NCBI RefSeq assembly: GCF_014698235.1
Contig: NZ_JACJSP010000007.1
Coordinates: forward strand, 62,001 to 126,000
DNA length: 64,000 bases
Direction: 5' to 3'
Origin: Limnothrix sp. FACHB-406
Lineage (GTDB): Bacteria; Cyanobacteriota; Cyanobacteriia; CACIAM-69d
The notes beneath the pieces are model-generated. The model ran no database searches. It was not told where the DNA came from and was given only the letters and a program-made list of their open reading frames with translations. A program made the translations under genes and the position numbers. This document shows, piece after piece, positions 1-8,627 of the stretch. Each line of letters begins with the position of its first letter. Position 1 is the stretch's first letter.

Positions 1-2175
1 CGCCAGCGTGGCTTGCTCATCAAGGGCTGTCAACACCTGCCGCCCGGCCCGTGCCAGGGCTGCCGGATCATTGCCCTGCAAAATCACATCCAACTCAGCC
101 CCCCGCACGGGCGAGTTATTCAAAATCAAGCCCCGCACTTCCCCGGGCCGCAACCGCAGGCGAATATCCACCAAATTCAGCTTTTGCAGTTGCCGATTCA
201 CCCGCTCCACATAGGCTTCCACATCAGCCCCCGGTTTCAGGGTGATGGTGCTGGTGCTGCGCAGGGGATTTTCGTTGGTGTTGCTGCCAAAGAGGGATCC
301 CCCGATCGTGGTGAAGGCGTATTCCGTTTCCGGCTGTTGGCGCAGGATTTGGTCAACCCGTTCCATCACCTGGCGATTGGTTTCCAGGGTGGTGCTGGGT
401 GGAAAGATCGCCACCAATTGCGCCTGGCCCGTGGCAATGCGCGGCAGGATTTCTTGGGGAATGTAACCAATCACGGACAGGCTGCTGACCGTGAGGGCCG
501 TGGCAATGACCAACACCACCAACAGCCGCACCCGCATTAGCCCGCCCAGTAGCCGGCCATAGTTGACCATCACCCCATCCATCCAGCGATCGAACGCCCG
601 CAGGGGCCACCAACGACCCACCCCGCTCGACCAACGCACCGCCAGCAACCGCGCCGCCATGGCTGGCACCACCGTGGCCGCCACCAAAATTGAGGCCGCC
701 ACCGCAAAGCTAATGGTCAAAATCAGTTCATTAAACAGCAGGGCAATGAACCCGCCAATGAACAAAAAGGGCAACACGGCCACCAGGTTGGTGCTTGTGG
801 AAGCCAACAGAGCCGACTCCACCGCTTGGCTGCTGGCGATCGCCCGATCGACCACTTCCGCTGGCTCCACCTCTCGGCCATTGGCGCGGGTTCCTTCCAC
901 GATCGCTTCCATCATCACGATCGAGTTATCCACCACAATCCCCACACCGAGGGCCAAACCACCCAAGCTGAAAACGTTGATCGTCAGGCCCCAAAACCGC
1001 ATCAAAATCACCGCCGCCAAGGTGGCCAGCGGAATCGAAATCGACACAATCAGGGTTTGGCGCAGGGATCCCAAAAAGACAAAGACCGCAAAGGCCGCCA
1101 ACCCTGTCCCCATTAAGCCTGAGGAAATCACGTTGGAGACAGCGTTTTGAATAAACACCGACTCATCTAGGGTAGGCAACAGGGTCACATCTGCCGGAAT
1201 CGTGCCATTGGCCGCCAGTTCCTGAAGCCGCTGTTTGACGGCGGCCACCACGGCGATCGAGTTGGCATCGGGCTGCTTTTGCACACTCAGCTTCACCGAC
1301 GGCTGACCATTCAAGCGCACTTCCACCCGCTGCTCCGCCGTGCCATCCACCACCGTGGCAAAGTCGCTGAGGGTTACGGTTTGGGTGGGGGCGCTGCCGT
1401 TGCCATTCCGCACCACAAAGGGCAATTGGGCTAACTCAGCCGCACTGCGAAACCGGCCCGTGGCCCGGGTCAGGGGTTCCCCATCGGGGGCATAGATTCG
1501 GCCACCGGAAATGTCTTGGTTGCGATCGCTCAAGCCATCCAACACCGTTTGCAGATCCAGCCCGATCGCCTGGAGCCGTTGCAGATCCAGCGTGACCCGC
1601 ACCTCTTCTTCCACCCCGCCGGACACATCCACCGAGGCCACCCCATCCACCACATTCAGCTCGCGCGAGAGTTCCTCATCGGCAAACACCCGCAACTGAG
1701 CAGGGGATTGGGCAGGGGAGGTCACCGCCAACTCATAAACCGGTAACTGGGAAGGGTCAAATTTAAACAGCCGCGCATTTTCCACCGCGTCCGGCAGTCG
1801 GCCCCGGGCCCGGTTAAAGGCCGCCGTTGCATCATTCAGGGCCTGATCTAAGTTGCCGCCCGGCTGGAAATATAAATCTAGACTGATGCTGCCCTCTCGC
1901 GTTTGGGAATACACCTGCACCACGCCTTCGGTGGCTGAAAGGGCCTCCTCCAGCGGACGGGTGATTTCATCGATCGCCACTTCCGGCGACACGCCCGGTG
2001 CATCGGCCCGTAAACCAATCCGGGGATAGGTAATGGAGGGCAGCAAGTCCACTTGCATGGTGCTGACGAAGAAGCCCCCGAGGACGATCGCCGCCACTGC
2101 CAACATCAGGGTGGCAATGTGACGACGAATCGACAGGGCGCTGAGACTAAAGCCCGTGGGCCGCGAATCAAACAT
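1..2175 (-). CDS. RND efflux transporter permease, HAE1-like (partial)
   Basis: Inner-membrane proton-driven pump subunit that would export hydrophobic compounds through a tripartite complex. The reading frame is open from an ATG at 2175 to the left edge (725 codons, no stop), so the C-terminal part is missing. The N-terminus reads MFDSRPTGFSLSALSIRRHI, followed by the first membrane helix and the periplasmic porter domain. The family hallmark GVGIVVDNSIVMMEAIVEG, within the central helices, is readable and supports RND rather than another secondary carrier. It starts 5 bp after the stop of the adaptor gene, so the two form one operon. No outer-membrane channel gene is visible in the window. 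Assignment to the HAE1 drug-type branch rather than the heavy-metal branch is inference from motif resemblance. Confidence 0.93.
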   Translation of the reverse strand, partial: MFDSRPTGFSLSALSIRRHIATLMLAVAAIVLGGFFVSTMQVDLLPSITYPRIGLRADAPGVSPEVAIDEITRPLEEALSATEGVVQVYSQTREGSISLDLYFQPGGNLDQALNDATAAFNRARGRLPDAVENARLFKFDPSQLPVYELAVTSPAQSPAQLRVFADEELSRELNVVDGVASVDVSGGVEEEVRVTLDLQRLQAIGLDLQTVLDGLSDRNQDISGGRIYAPDGEPLTRATGRFRSAAELAQLPFVVRNGNGSAPTQTVTLSDFATVVDGTAEQRVEVRLNGQPSVKLSVQKQPDANSIAVVAAVKQRLQELAANGTIPADVTLLPTLDESVFIQNAVSNVISSGLMGTGLAAFAVFVFLGSLRQTLIVSISIPLATLAAVILMRFWGLTINVFSLGGLALGVGIVVDNSIVMMEAIVEGTRANGREVEPAEVVDRAIASSQAVESALLASTSTNLVAVLPFLFIGGFIALLFNELILTISFAVAASILVAATVVPAMAARLLAVRWSSGVGRWWPLRAFDRWMDGVMVNYGRLLGGLMRVRLLVVLVIATALTVSSLSVIGYIPQEILPRIATGQAQLVAIFPPSTTLETNRQVMERVDQILRQQPETEYAFTTIGGSLFGSNTNENPLRSTSTITLKPGADVEAYVERVNRQLQKLNLVDIRLRLRPGEVRGLILNNSPVRGAELDVILQGNDPAALARAGRQVLTALDEQATLA

Positions 2176-2180
2176 TTGCC

Positions 2181-3560
2181 TTACCTCGCGGGTTCAGAAA
2201 TTGCACTCAGTCGCACCCGATCGCCTGCGGCCAGGGGGCCGCTACTGCGCAGGACATAACGATCGCCCGGTTGCAGACCCGAGAGCACCTGCACCTGGCC
2301 ATCAAACCGGGATCCCAACTGCACCACCCTTGGTGCAACGGTTACGGCTTCTCCTTCCCCTTGCACCACAAATACCGTGCCTTGGGTGGGAGCCGGCGCG
2401 TTGGCGGCGGATTGCCCAGCTCCGGCAGAACGCCCCCCTCGTCCCCCCGGCCCACCGGGAGCGCGATCGGCCAGATCGGCCACCGCCAAGGCCCGCTCGG
2501 GAATGGTGACTCGGGCGGTGGCCGCCTGGGCAAAGCTCACCCGGGCCAACAGCCCACTCCCCAAGCGCCCATCGGGGTTAGGAATGGTGATTTCTACGGG
2601 CACTTGCCGAGCCACCGCGTCGCCCAAGGGAGAGATGGCCGTGACCCGCCCGGTAAATTCTTGACCCGGCAAGGCATCCAGCCGCACTCGGGCCCCTTGC
2701 CCCAGCCGCACACCCGCCAGGGCCCGATCGGACAGGCGCACCAGAATCTTGAGCTGGCTAAAGTCACCAATGCGGATAATTTCACTGCCCGGTTGGGCCA
2801 GGCTGCCGGGTTCCAGCAGCTTGGCCAGCACAAGACCACTGAGGGGCGATCGCACCAGGGCAAAATCCTGACGTTGGCGAGCCTGATCGGCGATCGCCTG
2901 TTGGGCAGCCACCCTGCGCCGGGCTACGGCCACGGTTTGCTGGCGGGTTTTCACCTGTTGGCGGGCGGCCTGGAGGGCTTTGGCGGCAGTTCCCACGGCC
3001 GTGCGGGCATTTTCCACGCTTTGCTCCGCGATCGCCCCTTCCCGAAACAATCGCTCTAAGCGATCGAGATCAGACTTAGCCTGTTGCAGTTGCAGTTCTG
3101 CTTCGCCCACTCGGGCCTGGGCTTCGCCAATTTGGGCTTGGCTGCTGGCCACTTCCAGCTCCCGGGCAGAAACCTCCGCTTGGGCTTCCACGGCCTCGGA
3201 GGTCAACAACCGTGCATCCACCCGCGCCAACAATTGTCCTTGGCGCACCGGTTGCCCCACGTCCGATCGCATGTCTAGCACGTAGCCTTCCACCCGCGAT
3301 CGCACGGCCACTTCTCGAAAGGGCTGAGTCGTCCCGCTATAGTCCTGGGTGGTTTGCTGAGTGGCGGTTTTGGCCAAGGCCACATCCACCGAAGGCGGCC
3401 CCGCTCGATCGGCGGCTCCCGGCGGGGCCGGTTGGGCATCGCTGGGGGGAATGGCGTTTTGGCAACCGCTGGCCAACAGGGCCAAGCCACAGAGGCCACT
3501 GAGCCACCGCCGCCGGGTGGACTGTGGGCCAAATTGTCGTTGCCCCCGCGTCACGGGCAT
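2181..3560 (-). CDS. RND periplasmic adaptor (membrane fusion) lipoprotein
   Basis: Periplasmic adaptor linking the RND pump to an outer-membrane channel. With the ATG at 3560 the protein has 459 residues. It begins with a basic n-region, a hydrophobic helix and a lipobox ending in LLASGC, which is why this start is preferred over an in-frame ATG at 3731 that would place 57 unrelated residues in front. Then come a biotinyl-lipoyl-like half motif, a long coiled-coil hairpin rich in Ala/Gln/Glu/Arg, the second lipoyl half and beta-barrel domains, the usual HlyD/AcrA order. A Gly/Arg-rich linker (RAPGGPGGRGG) lies near the C-terminus. The RND gene follows 5 bp downstream. A 14-bp inverted repeat touches the chosen start codon, so translation may be structure-controlled. 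Confidence 0.9.
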   Translation of the reverse strand: MPVTRGQRQFGPQSTRRRWLSGLCGLALLASGCQNAIPPSDAQPAPPGAADRAGPPSVDVALAKTATQQTTQDYSGTTQPFREVAVRSRVEGYVLDMRSDVGQPVRQGQLLARVDARLLTSEAVEAQAEVSARELEVASSQAQIGEAQARVGEAELQLQQAKSDLDRLERLFREGAIAEQSVENARTAVGTAAKALQAARQQVKTRQQTVAVARRRVAAQQAIADQARQRQDFALVRSPLSGLVLAKLLEPGSLAQPGSEIIRIGDFSQLKILVRLSDRALAGVRLGQGARVRLDALPGQEFTGRVTAISPLGDAVARQVPVEITIPNPDGRLGSGLLARVSFAQAATARVTIPERALAVADLADRAPGGPGGRGGRSAGAGQSAANAPAPTQGTVFVVQGEGEAVTVAPRVVQLGSRFDGQVQVLSGLQPGDRYVLRSSGPLAAGDRVRLSAISEPAR

Positions 3561-3602
3561 GAAACCGAGCCTGACGCGGGAATTCGTTTCAGGCTCGGTT
3601 TC
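3561..3602 (-). promoter_or_regulatory. Perfect 14-bp inverted repeat at the adaptor start codon
   Basis: GAAACCGAGCCTGA (3561-3574) is exactly mirrored at 3589-3602 with a 14-nt loop. It abuts the ATG at 3560 of the efflux adaptor. It could be a dyad operator for a local regulator or an mRNA hairpin masking the ribosome binding site. No T-run follows on either strand, so a terminator is unlikely. Confidence 0.5.
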
Positions 3603-3981
3603 AAACCCAAGCTTTGCAAAAAGGCCAGGGCGGTGATTACAGCGACCCGATCGAGACCGCCTTTGGGGCGATCGATCCAAGCCGATCGGCAACCCAAAGG
3701 ACACCGTTGGAGGAACTGAAAGGTTATTCATGGGTCGATCAGTTGATGGGAGCAGTTAAAGCTGTGGAGCAGTTCTGCCGGAGCCGATCGCCCCGAAAGA
3801 CTCGATGGCTCGTGCCATTGGCTAGTCGGACTGGCGCGATCGACGGGAGGATTAATTTCGTAATGGTTCTTTACAGAAGCAGTGCTACCTTAGCGCACCT
3901 GATCCCAATCCCGCCGAAAAAAAATTTGGTCGCTTGGGTTGACGAATCCAAACTTTTAGGCGATTATTAACTTCGCTGAAC

Positions 3982-4054
3982 GGGGCTATAGCTCAGTTGG
4001 TAGAGCACTTCAATGGCATTGAAGGGGTCAGCGGTTCGAATCCGCTTAGCTCCA
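3982..4054 (+). tRNA. tRNA-Ala (anticodon GGC)
   Basis: A complete 73-nt cloverleaf. Acceptor strand GGGGCTA (3982-3988) pairs with TAGCTCC (4047-4053) with one G-T wobble, and the discriminator is A. The D-arm contains AGCTCAGTTGGTAGAGC, the anticodon stem CTTCA/TGAAG encloses ATGGCAT with anticodon GGC, and the T-arm has GGTTCGAATCC. CCA is not encoded. It reads alanine GCC/GCU codons. Confidence 0.97.
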
Positions 4055-4159
4055 TCCCGTTCCCCCAGGAACAGCAAACTAACAATAAACTTAAAAATAA
4101 ACCCAAACGGTTGAAGGGATCCCTGAAAATTTAGGAGAGATCTGAAACCCCAACCCTGG

Positions 4160-4257
4160 ATATTCAAAGCCAAATACTCAAGGCTAAATATTCAACGCTA
4201 GATATTCAAGGCTAGATATTCCAGCTCGAATATTCAAACCTGAGCATTCAGACTCAA
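4160..4257 (+). repeat. Seven tandem degenerate 14-bp repeats
   Basis: Seven back-to-back units of exactly 14 bp with consensus ATATTCAAGGCTAR, starting at 4160, 4174, 4188, 4202, 4216, 4230 and 4244. Units 3 and 4 are the most alike and the outer units decay. The array ends 24 bp before the CYTH gene start and lies between it and the tRNA gene. It may be a multi-site regulatory region or simple slippage-derived sequence. Confidence 0.8.
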
Positions 4258-4281
4258 TATCCTGATCAGCAGCTACTTCCC

Positions 4282-4749
4282 ATGGCGATCGAGATTGAGC
4301 GGAAATTTTTGGTGCGATCGAACCGTTGGCGCGATCTTGTCCAGCCGGGCAAACGCTACCAACAGGGCTATCTGTGGTCGGATCCCGTGCGCACCGTACG
4401 GGCACGCATTGCGGGCGATCGGGCATTTCTAACCATCAAAGGCCAAACCGATGGCCTGGCGCGATCGGAATACGAATACGAAATTCCCGTTATTGATGCC
4501 ACGGAAATGTTGGCAACACTCTGTGTTTCACCCCCGATCGACAAAGTTCGCTATCGGTTACCCTGTGCGGAAGGTTGCTGGGAAATCGATGAATTTTTTG
4601 GCAGCAATGCAGGACTCATCGTGGCGGAAATTGAACTCGATCGCCCCGATCAACCGGTGCAATTACCAGACTGGATTGGTGAAGAAGTGTCTCACGATCC
4701 CCGCTATCGCAATTCTGCCTTAGCCGATCGCCCCTTCAGCACTTGGTAA
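4282..4749 (+). CDS. CYTH-domain triphosphatase
   Basis: 155-residue single-domain CYTH (triphosphate tunnel metalloenzyme) protein, expected to hydrolyse inorganic triphosphate or another triphosphate with a divalent metal in the cytoplasm. The N-terminal signature EIERKFLV is intact, followed by the alternating charged strands that line the tunnel (RTVRARIAGDRAFLTIKG, EYEYEIP, KVRYRLP, WEIDEF, IVAEIEL). The length is normal for the short bacterial form without a CHAD domain. The start is the ATG at 4282, within CCATGG. The gene stands alone downstream of the 14-bp repeat array. The physiological substrate cannot be told from sequence. Confidence 0.9.
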   Translation: MAIEIERKFLVRSNRWRDLVQPGKRYQQGYLWSDPVRTVRARIAGDRAFLTIKGQTDGLARSEYEYEIPVIDATEMLATLCVSPPIDKVRYRLPCAEGCWEIDEFFGSNAGLIVAEIELDRPDQPVQLPDWIGEEVSHDPRYRNSALADRPFSTW

Positions 4750-4887
4750 TTTTTAAGGCAGATTGGTAGCTTTCCAGGCAGTTTTTTTAAGCAATTGCTT
4801 AATTGAAAGCAATTCAAGCAATTGTTTAATCACGCGATGGCAAATACCGAATTCAGTCAAAACAATAGGTCAAAAATTAGGTAAAAA

Positions 4888-5115
4888 ATGGGCAAATTAG
4901 CCAATCTGACGATCGCTCTGATTGTGGCCACAGGAACGATCGGAATCGCTCTCATTTCCGTCCAAAACGCCACCCTTGTTTCCATGCAGTGGTTTGGATC
5001 TCGCACCGTGCAAATGCCCTTTGGTTTTCTGTTGGCAACGGGCTTTGGGGCGGGCGTGGTGGTGGCGGGTCTGTTTCCCCTGTTGCCCAGCGGTCGATCG
5101 AGTCAGCGACGTTAG
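4888..5115 (+). CDS. LapA-domain-like small membrane protein
   Basis: 75-residue protein with two predicted transmembrane helices (about residues 6-25 and 43-63) separated by a short loop with VSMQWFG. This layout and the phrase [15 protein letters not shown] match the LapA/DUF1049 family of small inner-membrane proteins linked to envelope assembly. The C-terminus is short and basic (SGRSSQRR). It has its own ATG at 4888 after an A-rich stretch. A function beyond membrane association is inference, and the family is loosely defined. Confidence 0.7.
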   Translation: MGKLANLTIALIVATGTIGIALISVQNATLVSMQWFGSRTVQMPFGFLLATGFGAGVVVAGLFPLLPSGRSSQRR

Positions 5116-5153
5116 CGCCAGCTTGGGCCGCAATGAAGCCCAAAGGACACGAG

Positions 5154-5195
5154 CACCCAAATAAACACCCAAACAAACACAAACACCCAAACAAA
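5154..5195 (+). repeat. 12-bp tandem repeat CACCCAAACAAA
   Basis: Three copies of CACCCAAAYAAA (5154, 5166, 5184), the last two separated by a half unit CACAAA, lie in the leader of hisG. The tract is strikingly C/A-only on the + strand. It may be an unstructured leader or the result of replication slippage. Confidence 0.7.
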
Positions 5196-5270
5196 AGATG
5201 CGCCACGCGGGAAATAGATCTATACAATAGGCGGGCGAAACCTTGCCCCATCCCACCCCCCGATCGCCCT

Positions 5271-5915
5271 GTGCTGACCATCGCCATTCCCAAAGGCTCC
5301 CTTCTGGCCGATAGCGTGCAATTGCTAGCCGCTGCGGGCCTAGACTTCAGCGTTCTGCTCGACAAAAGTAACCGCCAACTGCAAGTGACCGACCCCACCG
5401 GCACGGCGCGGGCCATGCTGGTGCGCAATGGCGATGTGCCGGTTTATGTGGAATGCGGCCAAGCGCAGTTGGGCATTGTGGGCTACGACGTGCTGCGAGA
5501 AAAAGCGCCCAACGTTGCCAACGTGCTGGATTTGGGCTTTGGAGGCTGTCGCATGTCGGTGGCAGTCCAGGCGGATGGGCCCTATCAACGGGCGATCGAC
5601 CTGCCGGCCCATAGCCGCATTGCTTCCAAGTTTGTGCGCTGTGCCCGCGAATATTTCCAGTCGTTGGATCTACCGGTGGAGATTGTGCCCCTTTACGGCT
5701 CCGTGGAATTGGGGCCGATCACGGGTATGTCTGAGGCGATCGTGGACTTGGTGGCCACGGGGCGCACCCTCAAGGAAAACGGCTTGGTGGAAATTGAGGT
5801 GTTGTTTGAAAGCACAGCCCGACTCATTGCCCACCCGGTGAGCTACCGCCTCAACACTTACAACGTGGGGGGCTATTTGGATGCGCTGCGATCGGCCCTG
5901 GCTCAGGTGGCCTAG
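5271..5915 (+). CDS. hisG: ATP phosphoribosyltransferase, short form
   Basis: Catalyses the first step of histidine synthesis, joining ATP and PRPP in the cytoplasm. The protein has 214 residues starting at GTG 5271 ([10 protein letters not shown]), the usual length of the short HisG form. That form lacks the regulatory ACT-like domain and works with HisZ, which is not in this window. Readable landmarks are the N-terminal IPKGSL, the central [17 protein letters not shown] and the PRPP-binding region [18 protein letters not shown]. The frame is open far upstream, but that part is low-complexity repeat and unlike HisG, so the GTG start is chosen. The stop lies 23 bp from the convergent pentapeptide-repeat gene. 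Confidence 0.95.
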   Translation: MLTIAIPKGSLLADSVQLLAAAGLDFSVLLDKSNRQLQVTDPTGTARAMLVRNGDVPVYVECGQAQLGIVGYDVLREKAPNVANVLDLGFGGCRMSVAVQADGPYQRAIDLPAHSRIASKFVRCAREYFQSLDLPVEIVPLYGSVELGPITGMSEAIVDLVATGRTLKENGLVEIEVLFESTARLIAHPVSYRLNTYNVGGYLDALRSALAQVA

Positions 5916-5938
5916 GGCCTGTCGTCGGTTGAGGGATT

Positions 5939-6943
5939 CTAGTAGTTTTGATAATAAATTTGGCCGTCGGGCATGGTGGCGTTGGTCAAGTTTGCGCCGT
6001 TGAGGTTTGCACTGCTCATTTCCGCCCGATTTAACAGCACCTTGGTCATGTTGGCATCTCGCAAATTGGTGCGCGTCAAGAACGAGTCCACCAAATCCGC
6101 CTGGGACAGGTTCGATCGGGTCATATCCGCCCGGCGCAAATCAGCCCGAGTTAAGCGTGCATAGGAAAAATCCGACTGCAACATCTTGGCATGGGCAAAT
6201 TTAGCATCCGCAAACAGCGCCATCTGACAAACACTGCCGTTGAGATTACATTCATTGAAAATGGTTCGCTCGGCCCGCACACTCGTGAGATTTGCCTGAA
6301 GTAGCGTGGCCCGCTCCAAGTTGCTGTCACTGAGGGCCGCATTACACAAAATGGCTCCGCTCAGGTTGGCTTCCATCAGGTTCACCCCGCGCAGGACGGT
6401 TTCCCGCAAATTGGCCCCCGTCAAATTCGCACGGGTCAGATCCGCCCCAGACAAATCCGCCCCTTGCAGGTCTGCAAAGCTCAAATCGGCTCCCCGAAGG
6501 TTGGCCCCTTGATAGACCCGCTTTTCTTCGCGCAGATTGGCCCCCCGCAGGCAGGCTCCTCGGGCATTGATGCCGCTGAGGTTGGCGTTGCGCAAATCCG
6601 CCTCCACCAGGTTGGCATCGGTCAAAATCGACAGGGAAAGGTTCACGTTGCGCAGATCGGCCGCTTCCAGCCGGGCCCCGTGCAAGTCCGCATCCCGCAA
6701 GTTTGCCGCACTCAGGTTGGCGCGATCGAGGTTGGCCCCGCTCAGTTTGATGTGGGTTAAGTTGGCCCCTCGCAACACCGCCCGATTGAGGTAAGACAAA
6801 ATCAAATTGGCGTGGCTGAGGTCGGCTCCGGTGAAATTCACACCCACAAGATCCGCGCGAATCAGTTTGCAGCCGCTCAGGTTGAGGCCACTGAAGTTGG
6901 TCTCACCTGCTTTGTAGCGTTGCAAGATGGCTTGTGCGTCCAT
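5939..6943 (-). CDS. Pentapeptide-repeat protein
   Basis: 334-residue protein made almost entirely of A(D/N)LXX pentapeptide repeats from about residue 18 to 325, which fold into a right-handed quadrilateral beta helix. The short N-terminal segment MDAQAILQRYKAGETNFSG is the common cyanobacterial entry to such proteins. There is no signal peptide or membrane helix, so it is probably cytoplasmic. One break near residue 143 (EEKRVYQ) interrupts the solenoid. Roles in this family range from gyrase mimicry to scaffolding; nothing here selects one. The next gene upstream on the same strand begins 95 bp away. Confidence 0.92.
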   Translation of the reverse strand: MDAQAILQRYKAGETNFSGLNLSGCKLIRADLVGVNFTGADLSHANLILSYLNRAVLRGANLTHIKLSGANLDRANLSAANLRDADLHGARLEAADLRNVNLSLSILTDANLVEADLRNANLSGINARGACLRGANLREEKRVYQGANLRGADLSFADLQGADLSGADLTRANLTGANLRETVLRGVNLMEANLSGAILCNAALSDSNLERATLLQANLTSVRAERTIFNECNLNGSVCQMALFADAKFAHAKMLQSDFSYARLTRADLRRADMTRSNLSQADLVDSFLTRTNLRDANMTKVLLNRAEMSSANLNGANLTNATMPDGQIYYQNY

Positions 6944-7038
6944 GGGTCTGTTGGGCTTCCAGGAAAGAAGACAGGGAATTTTGCAGGCCGCGCACGGAGC
7001 CGGGCCAAGGGCGATCGCTCAGGCCAGCCTCAGTGTGC

Positions 7039-7998
7039 CTAGGGATGCGATCGAGTAAAGACATTTTCGATCGCAAACATCGATCGTTCTGTCTCATCAT
7101 CCTCATCCTCAGCTTCCATGGGTAAGCCAGAGCTAAGTTGCGTTTTTTCCGCCGCCTCGCCAAACATTTCAAAGCCCGGAAAACGTCCCGTCGCACCGAA
7201 GGATTCTTGGGCCAGGGGTTTCGGTTCCGGATCCGCTGAATAGATGGCTCGATCGAGCACGCGAATCATTGACTCCGCAGCCTGGGCATATTCTTCCACT
7301 TCCGGGAAACGATTCACCGTGCTTTGCAAGCGTTCTTCCAAATCATCCAGGGTTGGACAAGCTTCGCAGAGCCGATACAACAGGCGATCGAGCAATTCCG
7401 ACTTAATAGAAGCCCAAGTGTAGGCATTGAAACTGGTTTGGGGATCCAGCGTGAAAAAGCTGAGAATCTTCACCCGCAACGGGTTGGTGGCCCGCAATAA
7501 TTCAAATCGCACCGCAAACCAATCGTAGGCCGCCAAATTCACCACCGGCCGGTTGGTCATGGTGTCCTGGGATGGATCCCGAGCCACAATCGCCGGTTCT
7601 GCGCTTTGGCTGGGGCCTTGGAAAGATAGCACCGTCCGCTCGTCTCCAGACTCCACCGGCAAACGCGGTTCCGTGCTGGTGAGGGTAGCTTCCCCGTCCG
7701 GATCATGACAAAGATTTCCCAACCGCTGGCTAATGCGACTGGCAATTACCCCATACACCTGAGGCTTATTCAGGTGAGCTGCTGCCCGGTTTAACCGAGT
7801 CGTTAGATGATTCATCGTGGGCGACAAGGATTGCAGCCGTTGCAGCAACCGCCCCGTATCGAGCAGGGCAATTTTCTGGTTATCGCCTTCCCAGTGGCCC
7901 GTACAAGCCAACAGCAGCAGTTTTTTAATGCGAACAATTTCTGGGTCGCGTTCTAACTCCCGTGCGAGGTCTTGGAGGATGGAGGGAATATCGCTCAT
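7039..7998 (-). CDS. Uncharacterised cyanobacterial protein
   Basis: 319-residue soluble protein that I do not recognise. An N-terminal helical part (residues 1-100, LLLLACTGHWEG, LNKPQVYGVIASRISQRLG) is followed by a probably disordered linker (about 105-145). A second helical domain (about 150-260) contains a cysteine-bearing stretch, LLYRLCEACPTLDDLEERL. The tail is acidic (EAEDEDDETE). Codon use and HIP1 density resemble the neighbours, so it looks native. Same strand as the pentapeptide-repeat gene, which may be co-transcribed. No catalytic motif is visible. Confidence 0.8.
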   Translation of the reverse strand: MSDIPSILQDLARELERDPEIVRIKKLLLLACTGHWEGDNQKIALLDTGRLLQRLQSLSPTMNHLTTRLNRAAAHLNKPQVYGVIASRISQRLGNLCHDPDGEATLTSTEPRLPVESGDERTVLSFQGPSQSAEPAIVARDPSQDTMTNRPVVNLAAYDWFAVRFELLRATNPLRVKILSFFTLDPQTSFNAYTWASIKSELLDRLLYRLCEACPTLDDLEERLQSTVNRFPEVEEYAQAAESMIRVLDRAIYSADPEPKPLAQESFGATGRFPGFEMFGEAAEKTQLSSGLPMEAEDEDDETERSMFAIENVFTRSHP

Positions 7999-8094
7999 AG
8001 GGCCAAGGGGTCAAAACGCGAGAGTCCAGGGAGAGGAAATCGGGCTGCACCCAAATTGAGTCGATCGCAGTCGAACCAGGGCGATAACGGGAGC

Positions 8095-8169
8095 TTACCA
8101 GTCGCTTTTGGCAGCATCAGCATCATCCAGGGCAATGAGCGCAACAGTCCGTTGATTACCGCCAATCAT
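8095..8169 (-). CDS. Possible 24-residue peptide with strong ribosome binding site
   Basis: A short frame from ATG 8169 (MIGGNQRTVALIALDDADAA and four more residues) is preceded by GGAGGAG at 6-nt spacing, one of the best Shine-Dalgarno matches in the window. The frame also extends upstream to a GTG at 8277, giving 60 residues with three cysteines. It sits 96 bp upstream of the 319-residue gene on the same strand, so it might be a leader peptide or a small protein. I recognise no family. Confidence 0.3.
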   Translation of the reverse strand: MIGGNQRTVALIALDDADAAKSDW

Positions 8170-8546
8170 GCAAATCTCCTCCATTACATCAGGAATTAGA
8201 CAACAAACGCTGTGCTCTTGCAGACTGTTCAGAGCACAGGGCGGCTGTTCGGGAGAAGTGGCATGGTCAAGGGTCACTTTGAGTATGCCTTACCCTGGCG
8301 AGATCGATCCACCAATATCGATCTCGCACGTGGTTTTCCAATCTTGTTTTTTAGTCAGTAACCGCACTCCTGTGCAGTGATTCACCATTTGTGAAGCCAC
8401 CAACCCGTCCTACACTAGATTTAGGACAATTAGGGCCGTGGGGTAATCGATCCAATTCATTACCAAAATCGAGCTCCGGGCTTTTTTGTCTTGTTTTGAA
8501 AGATGTTTTTGACTGTTTCTCAATCATTGAATGGGTTATTGATTTG

Positions 8547-8558
8547 TTGATTAATCAA
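8547..8558 (+). promoter_or_regulatory. 12-bp perfect palindrome upstream of the cupredoxin gene
   Basis: TTGATTAATCAA is a perfect dyad in an AT-rich stretch 69 bp before the cupredoxin start. It has the size of a homodimeric regulator site. A looser inverted repeat TTCAC-N5-GTGAA lies further up at 8381-8395. The regulator is unknown. Confidence 0.35.
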
Positions 8559-8627
8559 AGATCAAGAAAATGGCGAGGTAACCCAGTTTGATTGAATCAC
8601 CTTTTCGAGAATTGGGAAATTAGGAGT

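Noticed and set aside
3614-3970. 118-codon frame before the tRNA
   Set aside because: No domain, irregular composition, overlaps the adaptor leader and the dyad; no ribosome site.
4989-5270. N-terminal extension of hisG to an upstream start
   Set aside because: The extra residues come from a C/A-only 12-bp repeat and overlap the LapA-like gene; HisG proteins begin at the GTG chosen.
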